64,000 nucleotides of DNA from Desulfobulbaceae bacterium DB1 (GCA_001914235.1 MQUF01000002.1:1-64000), one strand, 5' to 3'; counted from the first letter of the stretch, positions 7,943-17,959 are shown. Program-made: numbers and translations. Notes: generated from the sequence alone by a model not told the origin.

Positions 7943-8335
7943 ATGGCTGAGATAAACGACATATTCACCGACGACGTCCTTCGGGAGCTCTTCCCCCGGC
8001 AACGCGCTGATGAATTTTTTGAAGCCCTGTTCGGAGATGCCGCCGAGGGTGCTTACGATATTTCCCTTAAATTCACCAATCACCTGCCCGAAACACAGGA
8101 ATTGTATTTTGCCCTGCATCTCATCCAGCGGCCCAACAAATGTCTGGCATGCAACCTCACTTACGGACTGCCCGAGGTTTTTTCCAGACACCCGGTGATC
8201 AATATCAAGGGGCTTGTCGCCGATATCGAGAAACGGCTCGGCGGCAGCCCGAAATGCAAGGGATGGGCGCTCAAACACACCAAGTCCGTCTCCAGCGCCC
8301 TGCACATCATTCCGCTTGTCATCACCCTGGAGTAA
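7943..8335 (+). CDS. Conserved protein of unknown function (130 aa)
   Basis: A soluble protein of 130 residues with no signal peptide or membrane segment. Notable blocks are FFEALFGDAAEGAYDI near residue 25-40, a single pair of cysteines in RPNKCLACNLTYGLP (about 62-76), and the ending SALHIIPLVITLE. I recall proteins of this size and pattern in Desulfobacterota without an assigned function, but I do not recognise a characterised family. The CxxC pair could bind metal or form a disulfide. It has a good ribosome-binding site (GGAGG) and its own promoter candidate at 7853-7881. The next gene is convergent, ending 8 bases away. Confidence 0.75.
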   Translation: MAEINDIFTDDVLRELFPRQRADEFFEALFGDAAEGAYDISLKFTNHLPETQELYFALHLIQRPNKCLACNLTYGLPEVFSRHPVINIKGLVADIEKRLGGSPKCKGWALKHTKSVSSALHIIPLVITLE

Positions 8336-8342
8336 ACCGCTT

Positions 8343-9119
8343 TCAGGCCACCAGGGCCGGCAACCTTTCAAAAAAACGACCGACATCCTCGGGCCGATGG
8401 GCATCGGAACCGGCAACCAGGCTGACGCCCATGCCCATCGCCTCCCGCACTATCCAGGGCGCGGGAAACGGCTGGTTGCGCAGGGCATAACCCGAGGTGT
8501 TGACCTCAAGGGCAATCTTTCTTTTCTCCATCGATGCCAGAATTGTTCGCAGGGCCGCGACATGCCGGTCGGCTAACGAGAAATTCGAACAATGGCGCAA
8601 CACCGCGTCCAGATGGCACACCACATTTGCGGGAATCACCTCGATCGCCTGTTTCAAGCCGTCAAAATAGGCGTCAGCCACGGTGGCGAAACCGATTTTT
8701 CCCATCAGCTCAAGGTTGATTTTCCTGCGACTCACCACGTTGACGAAAACATCCCCATGCCGGACGTAATGATAGGACAGGCCGATGCGGTGCCACCTGT
8801 ATCGCCGAAGAAAATCAATCGTTTCCTCGAATCTTTCCGGATTCGCCCCGACCTCGACACCGACACCGACGTCGATCAGCCCCTGATACCTGGCGGCCAG
8901 ACGCCGCCCTTCCTCATGATAAAAGGCGAAATCATCATCGGTCAGCCAGGTGCGTTCGAAATAGGAGATGCCGGTTTCATAATGCTCGAGGAAAATTATT
9001 CTCCCCAGCCCGGCTTTCAACGCAGCCTCGACATAGTCCTCCATTTCGCCGACAGCGTGAAGGCAAAGCCGGGTGTGGACGTGGCCGTCAGTGGTTATGT
9101 CGATTATCGGCGAGGCCAT
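8343..9119 (-). CDS. PHP-domain phosphoesterase (histidinol-phosphatase-like)
   Basis: A protein of about 258 residues of the PHP superfamily, related to HisK-type histidinol phosphatases. The first metal-binding motif DGHVHTRLCLHA lies near residue 12-23. Later come EHYE, VGVEVGA and SYHYVRHGD, and the last ligand set GSDAHRPEDVG near the C-terminus. The start ATG at 9119 (MASPIIDI) is chosen because the upstream part of the frame overlaps the end of ftsK and is not conserved-looking. It follows ftsK by seven bases, so it is probably co-transcribed. Histidine biosynthesis genes are not nearby, so the true substrate remains open. Confidence 0.8.
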   Translation of the reverse strand: MASPIIDITTDGHVHTRLCLHAVGEMEDYVEAALKAGLGRIIFLEHYETGISYFERTWLTDDDFAFYHEEGRRLAARYQGLIDVGVGVEVGANPERFEETIDFLRRYRWHRIGLSYHYVRHGDVFVNVVSRRKINLELMGKIGFATVADAYFDGLKQAIEVIPANVVCHLDAVLRHCSNFSLADRHVAALRTILASMEKRKIALEVNTSGYALRNQPFPAPWIVREAMGMGVSLVAGSDAHRPEDVGRFFERLPALVA

Positions 9120-9126
9120 CAAACCA

Positions 9127-11277
9127 TCAATAATTTTTCTTGGCCAGAATCTCGCGCGGCTTCGCCCCGTCGGATGGCCCGATGACACCTTCCTTTTCCA
9201 TGGTTTCGATCATGCGCGCCGCCCGGTTGTAACCGACCCGCAGACGCCGCTGGATCATGGAAATGGAAGCCTGGCCCGCTTCGCAGACAAAGGCCACCGC
9301 CTCATCGTATTTTTCGTCGAAATCCTCATCCCCGCCGTTCTCCGAATTGTTATCTTCCTTTTCCACCACCTGCATGACCGATTCATCATACCGGGGGGAG
9401 GCCTGCTCCTTGAGGAAATTAACGATCCGCTCCGATTCGTGCTCGGAGATATAGGCGCCGTGTATCCGTTTCAGCCGCGACGAGCCGGGAGGCAGCAGCA
9501 GCATGTCGCCGGCGCCGAGGAGATGCTCGGCCCCGCTTGTATCGAGAATGGTGCGGGAATCGATCTTGGAAGAAACCTTGAAGGACATCCTGGTGGGGAA
9601 ATTCGCCTTGATCAGTCCGGTCAGGACATCCACCGAAGGACGCTGGGTCGCCAGGATGAGATGCATGCCGGCGGCGCGGGCCATCTGAGCCAGTCGTGCC
9701 ACGGCGGTTTCCACCTCATTGGATGAAACCATCATCAAATCAGCCAGCTCATCAATAATAATGACGATGTAGGGCAGCTTTTCTTCCGCGCTTTCGTTAT
9801 AGCTTGCAAAACTCTTGACCCGCTGTTCCTCCATGAGCAGGTAGCGGCGCTCCATCTCCCTGACAGCCCATTGCAGGGCGCGGCTGGCCATTTTCGGGTC
9901 AACCACCACGGGATGCAGCAGATGCGGTATCGCCTCATAGGTGGACAGCTCGATCCGCTTCGGATCCACCATCAACAACCGCACCTCATCAGGGGTTGCC
10001 TTGAACAGTATGCTGCAGATGATGGTATTGATCGCCACGCTTTTGCCGGCCCCGGTGGCGCCGGCAATGAGCAGATGCGGCATGCGGGCCAGATCAGTGC
10101 ACACCGGGCGGCCGACCACGTCCATGCCGAGGCCCAGGGTGAGCTTTGATTCCGCCTTTTGGAATTTTTCGGTGGCCATTATGTCGCGAATGGTCACTAT
10201 TTTTCGGTGCGGGTTGGGAATTTCAATACCCAGGGCGGATTTGCCGGGAATGGAGCCGACAATCCGGACGCTTTCCGCCTGCAGTCCCAAGGCAAGGTCA
10301 TCGGCCAGGGCAACAATCTTGTTTATCTTCACCCCTGGGGCCGGGGCAAATTCATAGGTGGTGATCACCGGTCCGGGAGAGATACCGGTAACCTTTCCCT
10401 GGACGCCGAAATCGGCCAGTTTCAATTCAAGGGCCCGGCTGACCTCGATATAATGTTCCCGGTCGATTTTCACCTCGTCCTCGGGCGAAAGGTCCAGCAA
10501 GCCGATTGAAGGGAGATGATACTCGCCCGATTTCACCGGCAACGGCTGGAAGTCTGTGGCGACCGTATTGCTCCTCACGGTAACCGGTTCATGCAGCTGA
10601 GGAATGATCAGCGGCAGCGGTCCGGGATCATCCACGCCCTTTTCTTTGCCCGCGACCGGCGATTGCGGCGGATTTCCCGCTTTTTCCTTCAACTGACGAC
10701 GTTCGCGAATTTTCCTGTTCAAGGTGCCGCAGGTGGTTACCATTCGCTTGCCGACGAAAAAGGGAGAAAAGCGAACCGTTGCCATGAGCGACAGGACAAG
10801 GAGGGTAAGAAAAAAAAGAAACGCGCCGGTCCAGCCGACAAATTTTGATATAAAATCAAAGAGATTGGCGCCCACATACCCGGCCAAAGGATAATCCCGA
10901 CCGAAAAACGGCAGGTTTTCCCAGGACAGAGAGCCGAAAAGCCCGCTGCTCGCCAGCAACAGCCCGGTACAGCCGCCGCAGATAAAGGGCAGTCGATTGA
11001 GGGAAGAATCGGCGAAAAATATTGAGAGGCCGAAAAAGAAGAGAAGAACCGGGAACCAGAAGGAACTGAGCCCGAGAAAACCGAGAAGAAAAGTCGCCAG
11101 GAAATGGCCGACCATGCCGCACCAGTTGGCAGCGGAAGCGCCGGCGGAATTTTCCACGGGCGGGGTGAAACTGACAAGACAGAGCAGCAGAAAAAGGGCG
11201 GAGACCAATGCCAATACAGCAGCAACCTCCTGCCCCAGGGTGGGATGGTACGATTGTTTTTTTATGCCGTTTGCCAT
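9127..11277 (-). CDS. ftsK: DNA translocase FtsK/SpoIIIE family
   Basis: A 716-residue membrane-anchored DNA pump that moves chromosome termini through the division septum. Four to five hydrophobic segments occupy about residues 20-190. A short linker follows, then the alpha/beta motor domain with Walker A GATGAGKSV and Walker B IIIIDELADL. The gamma winged-helix DNA-binding domain is at the C-terminus (about 650-710, ending ...IGPSDGAKPREIL). The Pro/Gln-rich linker of enterobacterial FtsK is absent, as in most short FtsK/SpoIIIE proteins. The start ATG at 11277 (MANGIKKQ) removes an upstream extension derived from the repeat region at 11306-11392. No strong ribosome-binding site is seen. 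Confidence 0.95.
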   Translation of the reverse strand: MANGIKKQSYHPTLGQEVAAVLALVSALFLLLCLVSFTPPVENSAGASAANWCGMVGHFLATFLLGFLGLSSFWFPVLLFFFGLSIFFADSSLNRLPFICGGCTGLLLASSGLFGSLSWENLPFFGRDYPLAGYVGANLFDFISKFVGWTGAFLFFLTLLVLSLMATVRFSPFFVGKRMVTTCGTLNRKIRERRQLKEKAGNPPQSPVAGKEKGVDDPGPLPLIIPQLHEPVTVRSNTVATDFQPLPVKSGEYHLPSIGLLDLSPEDEVKIDREHYIEVSRALELKLADFGVQGKVTGISPGPVITTYEFAPAPGVKINKIVALADDLALGLQAESVRIVGSIPGKSALGIEIPNPHRKIVTIRDIMATEKFQKAESKLTLGLGMDVVGRPVCTDLARMPHLLIAGATGAGKSVAINTIICSILFKATPDEVRLLMVDPKRIELSTYEAIPHLLHPVVVDPKMASRALQWAVREMERRYLLMEEQRVKSFASYNESAEEKLPYIVIIIDELADLMMVSSNEVETAVARLAQMARAAGMHLILATQRPSVDVLTGLIKANFPTRMSFKVSSKIDSRTILDTSGAEHLLGAGDMLLLPPGSSRLKRIHGAYISEHESERIVNFLKEQASPRYDESVMQVVEKEDNNSENGGDEDFDEKYDEAVAFVCEAGQASISMIQRRLRVGYNRAARMIETMEKEGVIGPSDGAKPREILAKKNY

Positions 11278-11305
11278 ATGTGACAGACTTGTGAAAAGCG
11301 AAAAA

Positions 11306-11517
11306 TTTACCACAGAGCACACAGGGCACACAGAGTACACAGAGATAACTCCATGTAATAAAAAATATTTCTCTGTGATCTCTGTGGTGAAAAAAAATGA
11401 TTTTTCACGAAACCATCATATGTGATGATCTCGTAAAAACTATAATCAACCCGCAGAGAACGCTGAAATTACCGGTAATAACAAAAAGATTCCTCTGTGA
11501 TCTCCGCGGTGGAAAAA
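11306..11517. repeat. CACAGAG-type inverted repeats upstream of ftsK
   Basis: A run of CACAGAG and ACACAG units (11310-11346) faces the complementary CTCTGTGATCTCTGTGGTG (11371-11389), forming a long imperfect hairpin. A second, more diverged pair follows: CCGCAGAGAA near 11454 and CTCTGTGATCTCCGCGGTGG at 11493-11512. The stretch between nusB and ftsK contains no gene. Repeats of this kind are common between genes in many bacteria and give spurious TEHTEHTE-like frames; their origin is not known to me. Confidence 0.6.
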
Positions 11518-11539
11518 GACTTTTTACGAAGCCGGCAAG

Positions 11540-11947
11540 CTATGCTTTTCTGACGCTGCGACACATGGAATCCAGGATGCCGTTAATGAAGGGCGCGGCG
11601 TCATCGGTGCTGAAGCGCTTGGCTATTTCAATCGCTTCATTGAGAGCGACGGATGCCGGAACATCGTTCATGTGGGTCAGTTCAAAGGCGGCGATGCGGA
11701 GAATATTACGGTCGATGACGGCCATGCGGGTCAGCCGCCAGTTCTTCGCATGATCCTCGATCAACGTGTTCAATTCCTGCCAGTGCAGGCGAATGCCTTC
11801 GACAAGTTCCTGGGCATAGGGAACCGCTTTTTTATTGACGTCGAAATGATCACTCATCCCGGCGACATCCGCCTCAAAATTACCGCTCTGATCAATCTGA
11901 TAAAGGCATTGGAGGGCGAGTTCCCTTGATTTCCGTCGAAGACTCAT
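11540..11947 (-). CDS. nusB: Transcription antitermination factor NusB
   Basis: NusB binds boxA RNA together with S10 (NusE) during rRNA antitermination. The 135-residue length and helical pattern are normal. The N-terminal [14 protein letters not shown] helix carries the basic boxA-binding residues. The C-terminal blocks [13 protein letters not shown] and APFINGILD are family signatures. Its start codon overlaps the ribH stop by four bases (ATGA), implying translational coupling. The ribH-nusB order is widespread in bacteria, so the placement is conventional. Confidence 0.97.
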   Translation of the reverse strand: MSLRRKSRELALQCLYQIDQSGNFEADVAGMSDHFDVNKKAVPYAQELVEGIRLHWQELNTLIEDHAKNWRLTRMAVIDRNILRIAAFELTHMNDVPASVALNEAIEIAKRFSTDDAAPFINGILDSMCRSVRKA

Positions 11948-12411
11948 GTGAGATTCTTGAGCAGATTGACCATTTCAACCGCGGCTGAGGCGCACTCGGA
12001 GCCCTTGTTTCCCGCCTTGGAACCGGCCCTTTCAATGGCCTGTTCGATGGTGTCGGTGGTCAGCACGCCGAAAATGATCGGCACGCCGGTGTCCATGCTT
12101 GCCTGGGCGATCCCCTTGGCCGCCTCATTGGCAACGAAATCAAAATGCGGGGTTGCGCCCCGGATCACCGCGCCGAGACAGATAACCGCATCGTAGCGGG
12201 CGGAACGCGCCATTTTCAACGCCACCAGAGGTATCTCATAGGCACCGGGCACCCGGGCTATCTCGATATCATCATCGCCCGCGCCGGAACGCAGCAGGGT
12301 GTCAAGGGCGCCTTCCAGCAGACGCTCCGCGATAAAAGAATTGAAACGGGCCAGCACGATACCGATTTTCTGCCCCTCAGCCTGTAAATTTCCTTCAAAA
12401 TACTTTGCCAT
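11944..12411 (-). CDS. ribH: 6,7-dimethyl-8-ribityllumazine synthase
   Basis: This enzyme catalyses the penultimate step of riboflavin synthesis, joining 3,4-dihydroxy-2-butanone 4-phosphate with the ribityl-aminopyrimidine. At 155 residues it is full length. Recognisable blocks are [15 protein letters not shown] at the N-terminus, [10 protein letters not shown] around residue 53-62, [16 protein letters not shown] with the catalytic His near 88, and [16 protein letters not shown]. It lies 18 bases after ribBA and overlaps nusB. Confidence 0.97.
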   Translation of the reverse strand: MAKYFEGNLQAEGQKIGIVLARFNSFIAERLLEGALDTLLRSGAGDDDIEIARVPGAYEIPLVALKMARSARYDAVICLGAVIRGATPHFDFVANEAAKGIAQASMDTGVPIIFGVLTTDTIEQAIERAGSKAGNKGSECASAAVEMVNLLKNLT

Positions 12412-12429
12412 TTTTTACTCCGATTCCCT

Positions 12430-13656
12430 TTATTCTTCCGAGCTATCCAGTTCAAGCAGATGGCCCATTTTGTCTTTTTTGCAGCGCAGATACCCGATGT
12501 TGTCCGGCACCGGATGCATTTCAATTTTCACCCGGTCGACAACCTGCAGGCCGTATCCCTCAAGACCGACGATTTTCTTCGGGTTGTTGGTCATGAGCTT
12601 CATCTTGCTCACCCCGAGGTCCCGCAGAATCTGGGCGCCGATGCCGTAATCGCGCAAATCCGCCTTGAAACCCAGTTCAAGATTGGCTTCAACCGTATCC
12701 ATCCCCTTGTCCTGCAGGGCATAGGCCTTGATCTTGTTGGCCAGTCCGATGCCCCTGCCTTCCTGATGCATATAAAGAATGACCCCGCTGCCCTCCTTGT
12801 CGACCATGCGCATGGCCGCCTGCAGCTGGCCGCCGCAGTCGCAGCGCATGGAACCGAAAACATCTCCGGTCAGACACTCCGAGTGAACCCGGACCAGAAC
12901 CGGTTTATCCGGACGGATATCACCCTTGACCAGGGCCAGGTGCTCAAAATCATCCACATCGTTGGTATAGACGATGGCCTTGAACTCACCGCCGTATCGG
13001 GTAGGCATTCGTGTTTCAGCGGCCCGGTGCACAAGTTTGTCTTTTTGCATTCTGTAGCTGATGAGATCGGCAATGGTGGCGATCTTCAAACCATGTTTCT
13101 CGGCAAAAACATCAAGATCAGGCATGCGGGCCATGGTGCCGTCTTCGTTCATGATCTCACAGATGACCCCTGCGGGGGTAAGCCCTGCCAGCCGGGACAT
13201 ATCCACCGAGCCTTCGGTCTGCCCGGTGCGCACCAGGACGCCGCCGCGTCGTGCCCGTAAAGGAAAAACATGGCCGGGGCTGACGAGGTCTTCCGGTTTG
13301 ACATCGGGAGAAACCGCCGCCTGAATGGTACGGGCCCTGTCCGCCGCGGAAATACCGGTGGTAACCCCATGGCGCGCCTCGATGCTGACCGTGAATGCCG
13401 TTTCATAAGGGGACTGATTGTTCTGCACCATCATGGGCAGCTTCAGCCGGTCAAGGAGCTCCGGGGTCAGGGTGAGACAGATCAAGCCGCGGCCGTGGGT
13501 GGCCATGAAGTTGATGGCTTCCGGCGTGGCCATCTGCGCCGCCATGTATAAATCACCCTCGTTTTCCCGATCCTCATCATCTACCAGGATGATCATCTTG
13601 CCTGATCGAATGTCCTCTATTGCCTCTTCAATACTGCTTACCGGCATATTATTCAC
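12430..13656 (-). CDS. ribBA: Bifunctional DHBP synthase / GTP cyclohydrolase II
   Basis: The 408-residue fusion supplies both branches of riboflavin synthesis. The N-terminal half (about 1-205) makes 3,4-dihydroxy-2-butanone 4-phosphate from ribulose 5-phosphate; it shows [11 protein letters not shown] and THGRGLICL. The C-terminal half (about 206-400) is GTP cyclohydrolase II, with the zinc ligands in [18 protein letters not shown] and the [10 protein letters not shown] block. Both active sites appear intact. It is separated from ribE by about 220 bases with a strong hairpin at 13689-13734, so it may have its own control. Confidence 0.97.
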   Translation of the reverse strand: MNNMPVSSIEEAIEDIRSGKMIILVDDEDRENEGDLYMAAQMATPEAINFMATHGRGLICLTLTPELLDRLKLPMMVQNNQSPYETAFTVSIEARHGVTTGISAADRARTIQAAVSPDVKPEDLVSPGHVFPLRARRGGVLVRTGQTEGSVDMSRLAGLTPAGVICEIMNEDGTMARMPDLDVFAEKHGLKIATIADLISYRMQKDKLVHRAAETRMPTRYGGEFKAIVYTNDVDDFEHLALVKGDIRPDKPVLVRVHSECLTGDVFGSMRCDCGGQLQAAMRMVDKEGSGVILYMHQEGRGIGLANKIKAYALQDKGMDTVEANLELGFKADLRDYGIGAQILRDLGVSKMKLMTNNPKKIVGLEGYGLQVVDRVKIEMHPVPDNIGYLRCKKDKMGHLLELDSSEE

Positions 13657-13688
13657 CTGTTTCCGGCCGGGCCGGAAATTAAATATTG

Positions 13689-13734
13689 GTAACTATCCCA
13701 CAGCACCGCATCTGCGGCACTGCTGAACAGTTAC
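13689..13734. repeat. Large hairpin in the ribE-ribBA spacer
   Basis: Nested inverted arms are visible: GTAACT (13689-13694) with AGTTAC (13729-13734), CAGCA (13701-13705) with TGCTG (13721-13725), and CCGCA (13706-13710) with TGCGG (13713-13717). There is no U-tract, so it is not a simple terminator. The sequence GGTAACTAT at its left edge also occurs (complemented) in the transposase element end at 482-504, so a REP-like origin is possible. No FMN riboswitch pattern was seen here. Confidence 0.45.
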
Positions 13735-13875
13735 AGTGCGTGGTTTTATTTACTTTGTCGCCATGAAGCTGGATAGTGACAAATATTGCTGAAATAGTAA
13801 TTTTGCTCAATCGGTGCAACCAAATCCGACCAAAATCCGGACGCGATCCAGGTATATTAATATTTTCCAAGTCCC

Positions 13876-14532
13876 TTAAAAAAACCCGTGCTCAGCCAGA
13901 AAGGCGGAGCTGATTTTCGACGGTTGCGGTTTTTTCCCGCTGTCATTGAACAGCAGCAGCTTTTCCACATACTTGCCGATGAGGTCAACCTCGATATTGA
14001 CCATGTCTCCCTGGTTGAGACGCCCCAGAGTCGTCACTTCCAGGGTATGAGGGATAATGGCCACGGAAAAGGTTTTGTCATCGCAGGAATTCACCGTGAG
14101 GCTGATGCCGTTGATGGTAATCGACCCCTTTTCAATAATGTATTTCCCCTGGCCCTCGGGAACCGCAAAAACAAAACGGACAAAATCCCCCTCCGGTCTT
14201 CGTGCAAGCACCGGGGTGACGGCATCAACGTGACCGCTGACCAGATGACCGCCCAGACGATCAGAAAGCCGCAAGGCCCGTTCCAGATTCATCATCATGC
14301 CGAGTCCGATATCGCCGAGAGTGGTGCGCGACAGGCTCTCGGGCGACACATCCACCTCAAACCGGCGCCCGGCAATTTTTTTTGCCGTCAGGCAGACCCC
14401 GTTGCAGGCGATGGATTCGCCCTCCTGCGGATCGGCAAGGTCGAAATCCGCCTCAACGCCGAAAACCAATCCTCCGCCGGCAGGTCGTTTTTCTATCAGC
14501 TTTCCCTTTCCCTGAATGATTCCGGTAAACAT
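13876..14532 (-). CDS. ribE: Riboflavin synthase, alpha chain
   Basis: It dismutates two molecules of 6,7-dimethyl-8-ribityllumazine to riboflavin. The 218-residue chain begins MFTGIIQGKG and contains two similar lumazine-binding barrels (about 1-95 and 96-195). The repeat signatures are SIACNGVCLTA and SITINGISLTVN. It is 23 bases downstream of ribD in the same direction and belongs to the rib operon, although a 220-base spacer separates it from ribBA. Confidence 0.96.
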   Translation of the reverse strand: MFTGIIQGKGKLIEKRPAGGGLVFGVEADFDLADPQEGESIACNGVCLTAKKIAGRRFEVDVSPESLSRTTLGDIGLGMMMNLERALRLSDRLGGHLVSGHVDAVTPVLARRPEGDFVRFVFAVPEGQGKYIIEKGSITINGISLTVNSCDDKTFSVAIIPHTLEVTTLGRLNQGDMVNIEVDLIGKYVEKLLLFNDSGKKPQPSKISSAFLAEHGFF

Positions 14533-14555
14533 TGTTCCTGGCTCAGCCCTTGAAA

Positions 14556-15701
14556 TTAATCATTGCCGGTTCCATGCGCCAGCACAAATGATGAAGAAAA
14601 AATCCCTTCCACCAGCACGTCGTCGTCAAACCTTTTGACCCGGCTGGTGACAAAACGTCGTCCGTCCCGCACCGAGGCCAGAGATAATGTATCAACCACG
14701 GGTACCGCATCGGCGCCCAGAAAAAAGGGGGCCAGAAAAATACTGACCTGATCAACCAGCCCGGCCCGGAGAAAGGAACCATGAACCCGGCCTCCCCCCT
14801 CAACCAGCAGACTGGTGATCTGATTTTTTCCGAGTTCACGAAGAACCTGCGCCAGGTCGAGAAAACCGTTCTCTCCGGTGCCGACGGGAATAACGCGGGC
14901 GCCGGCTTTTTCCAGGGATTTTCTTTTTCGGGCATCAGGATTATCGGCGCAGAAAATCCAGGTCGGGGCAGAGGATTGCCGGCGCAGCATTTGAGCGTCG
15001 AGCGGCAGCCGAAGTTTCCCGTCAAGCACGACACGCAGGGGGTCTTTTCCTTTTTTCCCCGGCAGTCTCGTTGTCAAGGATGGATCATCGGCAAGCGCGG
15101 TGCCGGCCCCGACCAGGATAGCGTCCACCCGGTGGCGCAGACGGTGCACCTCGCGTCTGGACTTTTCATTGGTGATCCAGCCGCTTTGTCCGTCGGCAGC
15201 GGCGATTCTTCCGTCAAGGGTGCAGCCGGCCTTCATGATCACCCAGGGCAGCCCGGTGACGATATGCTTGATAAAAGGAAAATTCAACCGCCGGCATTCA
15301 TCAGCCAGAACATTCCGGCGCACGTCAAGCCCCTTTTCCCGCAGAAAATCGCACCCACCGCCGGCAACGAGCGGGTTCGGATCAAGCATCCCCACCACAA
15401 CCCGCTTAATTCCGCTTGCAAGGATCGCCAGGGTGCAGGGAGGGGTGCGGCCCGTATGGTTGCAGGGCTCCAGGGTGACATAGATGGTGGCCCCGTGAGC
15501 CGCATCACCCGCCGCCCGGAGTGCATGAATTTCGGCATGGGGGGTGCCGGCCTTTTTATGATACCCCGTGCCGACGATGCTGCCGTCCCTGACCACCACC
15601 GCGCCGACGGCTGGATTGGGAGATGTTGCGCCCAGTCCCTTGCGTGCCTCCCGCAACGCCCTTTTCATGAAAGCGATGTCGGGATCAGTCTTTTTTTTCA
15701 T
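14556..15701 (-). CDS. ribD: Bifunctional pyrimidine deaminase/reductase
   Basis: RibD performs two riboflavin steps: deamination of the aminopyrimidine, then NADPH reduction of the ribosyl side chain. At 381 residues it is complete. The N-terminal deaminase shows zinc-binding HAEIHAL and [14 protein letters not shown]. The C-terminal reductase (about 150-375) contains [33 protein letters not shown] and [15 protein letters not shown]. Its start overlaps the end of nrdR by 17 bases; Met12 is an alternative start that would remove the overlap almost completely. Confidence 0.96.
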   Translation of the reverse strand: MKKKTDPDIAFMKRALREARKGLGATSPNPAVGAVVVRDGSIVGTGYHKKAGTPHAEIHALRAAGDAAHGATIYVTLEPCNHTGRTPPCTLAILASGIKRVVVGMLDPNPLVAGGGCDFLREKGLDVRRNVLADECRRLNFPFIKHIVTGLPWVIMKAGCTLDGRIAAADGQSGWITNEKSRREVHRLRHRVDAILVGAGTALADDPSLTTRLPGKKGKDPLRVVLDGKLRLPLDAQMLRRQSSAPTWIFCADNPDARKRKSLEKAGARVIPVGTGENGFLDLAQVLRELGKNQITSLLVEGGGRVHGSFLRAGLVDQVSIFLAPFFLGADAVPVVDTLSLASVRDGRRFVTSRVKRFDDDVLVEGIFSSSFVLAHGTGND

Positions 15702-16158
15702 CTTCCCGGCCGCTCAGCAGCCCCTTCAGCTCATCCATGAATTCATTCAGGTCCTTGAATTGCCGATAAACCGAGGCAAATCGTACATAGGCGACCTCGT
15801 CGATTGTGCGCAGGGCATCCATGACTCGTGCGCCGACCAGCCGGACCGGAATCTCCCGCTCCCCCATATCCTGCAGTTCCCTTTCCAGATTGTCGACAAA
15901 CTCCTCGATCTGGGTCATGCTGACCGGTCTTTTCTCGCATGCCTTTTTCAGCCCGGCAACGACCTTGTTCCGATCCCATGGTTCGCGGCGATCATCCTTT
16001 TTGATGAGCATCGGCATGCTCACTTCCAATCTTTCGTAGGTGGTGAAACGTCTGCCGCAGGAGTCGCAGAGACGACGACGGCGGGTAATCGTGTAATCTT
16101 TATTGAGGCGGGAATCGACCACCTTATTATCAAGTTGGCCACAGTAGGGACATTTCAT
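15685..16158 (-). CDS. nrdR: Transcriptional repressor NrdR
   Basis: A zinc- and ATP/dATP-sensing repressor of ribonucleotide reductase genes. The protein has 157 residues from ATG at 16158 (MKCPYCG). Its zinc ribbon uses CPYC near the start and CDSCGRRF near residue 31-38, followed by FTTYERLE. An ATP-cone domain occupies about 48-138. The nrdR-ribD pairing is common in bacteria. No ribonucleotide reductase gene or clear pair of NrdR boxes is seen in the window. Confidence 0.96.
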   Translation of the reverse strand: MKCPYCGQLDNKVVDSRLNKDYTITRRRRLCDSCGRRFTTYERLEVSMPMLIKKDDRREPWDRNKVVAGLKKACEKRPVSMTQIEEFVDNLERELQDMGEREIPVRLVGARVMDALRTIDEVAYVRFASVYRQFKDLNEFMDELKGLLSGREDEKKD

Positions 16159-16245
16159 GATTAAGCCTGCAATAAACGAAAAAAAGAACAAAGACCACGG
16201 GAAGAATGACTTATCCTGGGCCGGATTCGGAGCCGGGAATACTCT

Positions 16246-16710
16246 TTATTCACCACTCTCCATCTGAATCAAAGGAATACCGGCCTCGGCAAGCATGGAA
16301 GCCGCGAGAAAATCCGCATAGCCGTCTTTGTAGTAAATAGCTTTCACCCGGGCGTTTATCAGCATTTTGCTGCAGATGGAGCACGGCATATTGGTGCAAT
16401 AGACAGTGGAATCTTCAACACTGACACCGTGGAGAGCCGCCTGAATAATGGCATTCTGTTCCGCATGCAGCCCCCGGCAAAGCTCATGCCTTTCGCCGGA
16501 AGGGATATTCTGCTGCTCACGCAGGCAACCGACTTCCAGGCAGTGGCGCACCTTGGTCGGCGCGCCGTTATAGCCGGTGGCGATTATTCTTTTGTCTCTG
16601 ACCAGGATAGCACCAACCTTTCTCCGGGTGCAGGTTGATCGCTGGGCGACAAGCTGGGTGATGGCGAGAAAATATTCGGACCAGGAAGGCCGTTGGACGG
16701 GATCACTCAT
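16246..16710 (-). CDS. Deoxycytidylate (dCMP) deaminase
   Basis: A zinc-dependent deaminase of 154 residues that converts dCMP to dUMP for thymidylate synthesis. The zinc ligands are in HAEQNAI (about 81-87) and PCSIC (about 109-113). The preceding [12 protein letters not shown] loop is typical of dCMP rather than cytidine or tRNA-adenosine deaminases. It overlaps the end of glyA by eight bases, which suggests co-expression with the one-carbon donor enzyme for dTMP synthesis. Confidence 0.92.
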   Translation of the reverse strand: MSDPVQRPSWSEYFLAITQLVAQRSTCTRRKVGAILVRDKRIIATGYNGAPTKVRHCLEVGCLREQQNIPSGERHELCRGLHAEQNAIIQAALHGVSVEDSTVYCTNMPCSICSKMLINARVKAIYYKDGYADFLAASMLAEAGIPLIQMESGE

Positions 16711-17959
16711 CTTCTCGTTCTAAATGAGGATAGAGAGGAAACATATCACACAGCATGCGCACTTCCAGCCGTATGGTCCCCAAAGCTTCCTTGTTGTGGC
16801 GGTTGTCGATCGCCCGGTTGATCCAATCGGCAATGCGGGCCATTTCCGGCTCTTTCAACCCCCTGGTGGTAACCGCCGGGGTGCCGATCCTGACGCCGCC
16901 CGTCACAAATCGGCTCTGGGTGTCAAAGGGGATGGCGTTTTTGTTCACCGTCAGGCCCGCATCCTCCAAAACTTTTTCCGCCTCTTTGCCGGTTATATTC
17001 TTGTTGTTCAAATCAACCAGAAGCAGATGATTGTCCGTGCCGCCGGAAACAAGCTGAAAACCGAATTTCTGCAGATTTTCCCCCAGGGCCCTGGCATTTT
17101 TGACAACCTGGGCCTGATAGATTTTGAACTCGTCACTCATCGCTTCCTTGAAACTCACCGCCTTGGCGGCAATGACATGGACAAGAGGCCCACCCTGGAT
17201 GCCGGGGAATATCTTGCTGTTCAGCTTCTTGCCGAACTCTTCCTTGGCCAGGATGAGACCGCCGCGCGGACCACGCATGGTCTTATGGGTGGTGGTGGTG
17301 ACAAAATGGGCATGAGGCACCGGTGAAGGATGGATGCCCGCCGCCACGAGCCCGGCAATATGGGCCATGTCTACCATGAAAAGGGCATTTACCTTGTCGG
17401 CGATTTTACGAAAGGCGGCGAAATCAATAATGCGGGGATAGGCGCTGGCCCCGGCAACGATCATCTTCGGCTTCTCGGCCAGGGCGATGCGTTCAACCTC
17501 GTCCATGTCGATTCTGCCGGTTTCCTTATTGAGGCCGTAGGAAACAAACTGAAACAATTGCCCGGAAAAGTTGACGCTGCTGCCGTGGGTCAGATGGCCG
17601 CCATGGGCCAGATCCATGCCGAGTACCTTATCGCCCGGCTGCAGTGTGGCGAAATAAACCGCCATGTTTGCCTGGCTGCCGGAATGGGGCTGGACGTTGG
17701 CGTATTCAGCGCCGAAAAGTTCCCTGGCGCGGGATATGGCCAAGGACTCGACCTCGTCGGCATATTCACAGCCGCCATAATAGCGTTTGTTGGGGTACCC
17801 CTCGGCGTACTTATTGGTAAAAATCGACCCCTGCGCTTCAAGCACCGCGGGGCTGACAATATTTTCCGAGGCAATGAGCTCAAGCTGATTGGTTTGACGC
17901 TCAAGTTCATACTTTATGGCCCGAAACACTGCCGGATCAACATCCTTTAGAAATGACAT
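16703..17959 (-). CDS. glyA: Serine hydroxymethyltransferase
   Basis: A pyridoxal-phosphate enzyme interconverting serine and glycine with tetrahydrofolate, the main source of one-carbon units. It has about 418 residues from ATG at 17959 (MSFLKDVD). An upstream extension of 24 residues lacks family similarity and is left out. Blocks seen are [43 protein letters not shown], and the PLP-lysine region [14 protein letters not shown]. It sits between rpiB and the dCMP deaminase. Confidence 0.97.
   Translation of the reverse strand: MSFLKDVDPAVFRAIKYELERQTNQLELIASENIVSPAVLEAQGSIFTNKYAEGYPNKRYYGGCEYADEVESLAISRARELFGAEYANVQPHSGSQANMAVYFATLQPGDKVLGMDLAHGGHLTHGSSVNFSGQLFQFVSYGLNKETGRIDMDEVERIALAEKPKMIVAGASAYPRIIDFAAFRKIADKVNALFMVDMAHIAGLVAAGIHPSPVPHAHFVTTTTHKTMRGPRGGLILAKEEFGKKLNSKIFPGIQGGPLVHVIAAKAVSFKEAMSDEFKIYQAQVVKNARALGENLQKFGFQLVSGGTDNHLLLVDLNNKNITGKEAEKVLEDAGLTVNKNAIPFDTQSRFVTGGVRIGTPAVTTRGLKEPEMARIADWINRAIDNRHNKEALGTIRLEVRMLCDMFPLYPHLEREDE

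Noticed and set aside
8343-9119. Assigning the PHP protein firmly as HisK of histidine synthesis
   Set aside because: The PHP fold is clear but no his genes are nearby, so only a family-level call is made.
13657-13875. FMN riboswitch in the rib operon
   Set aside because: The conserved RFN blocks were looked for on the minus strand ahead of ribBA and were not seen; only the hairpin at 13689-13734 is present.
12460-15740. Several plus-strand frames of 200-320 codons through the rib genes
   Set aside because: All are reverse-strand shadows of ribBA, ribE and ribD, which carry intact catalytic motifs.
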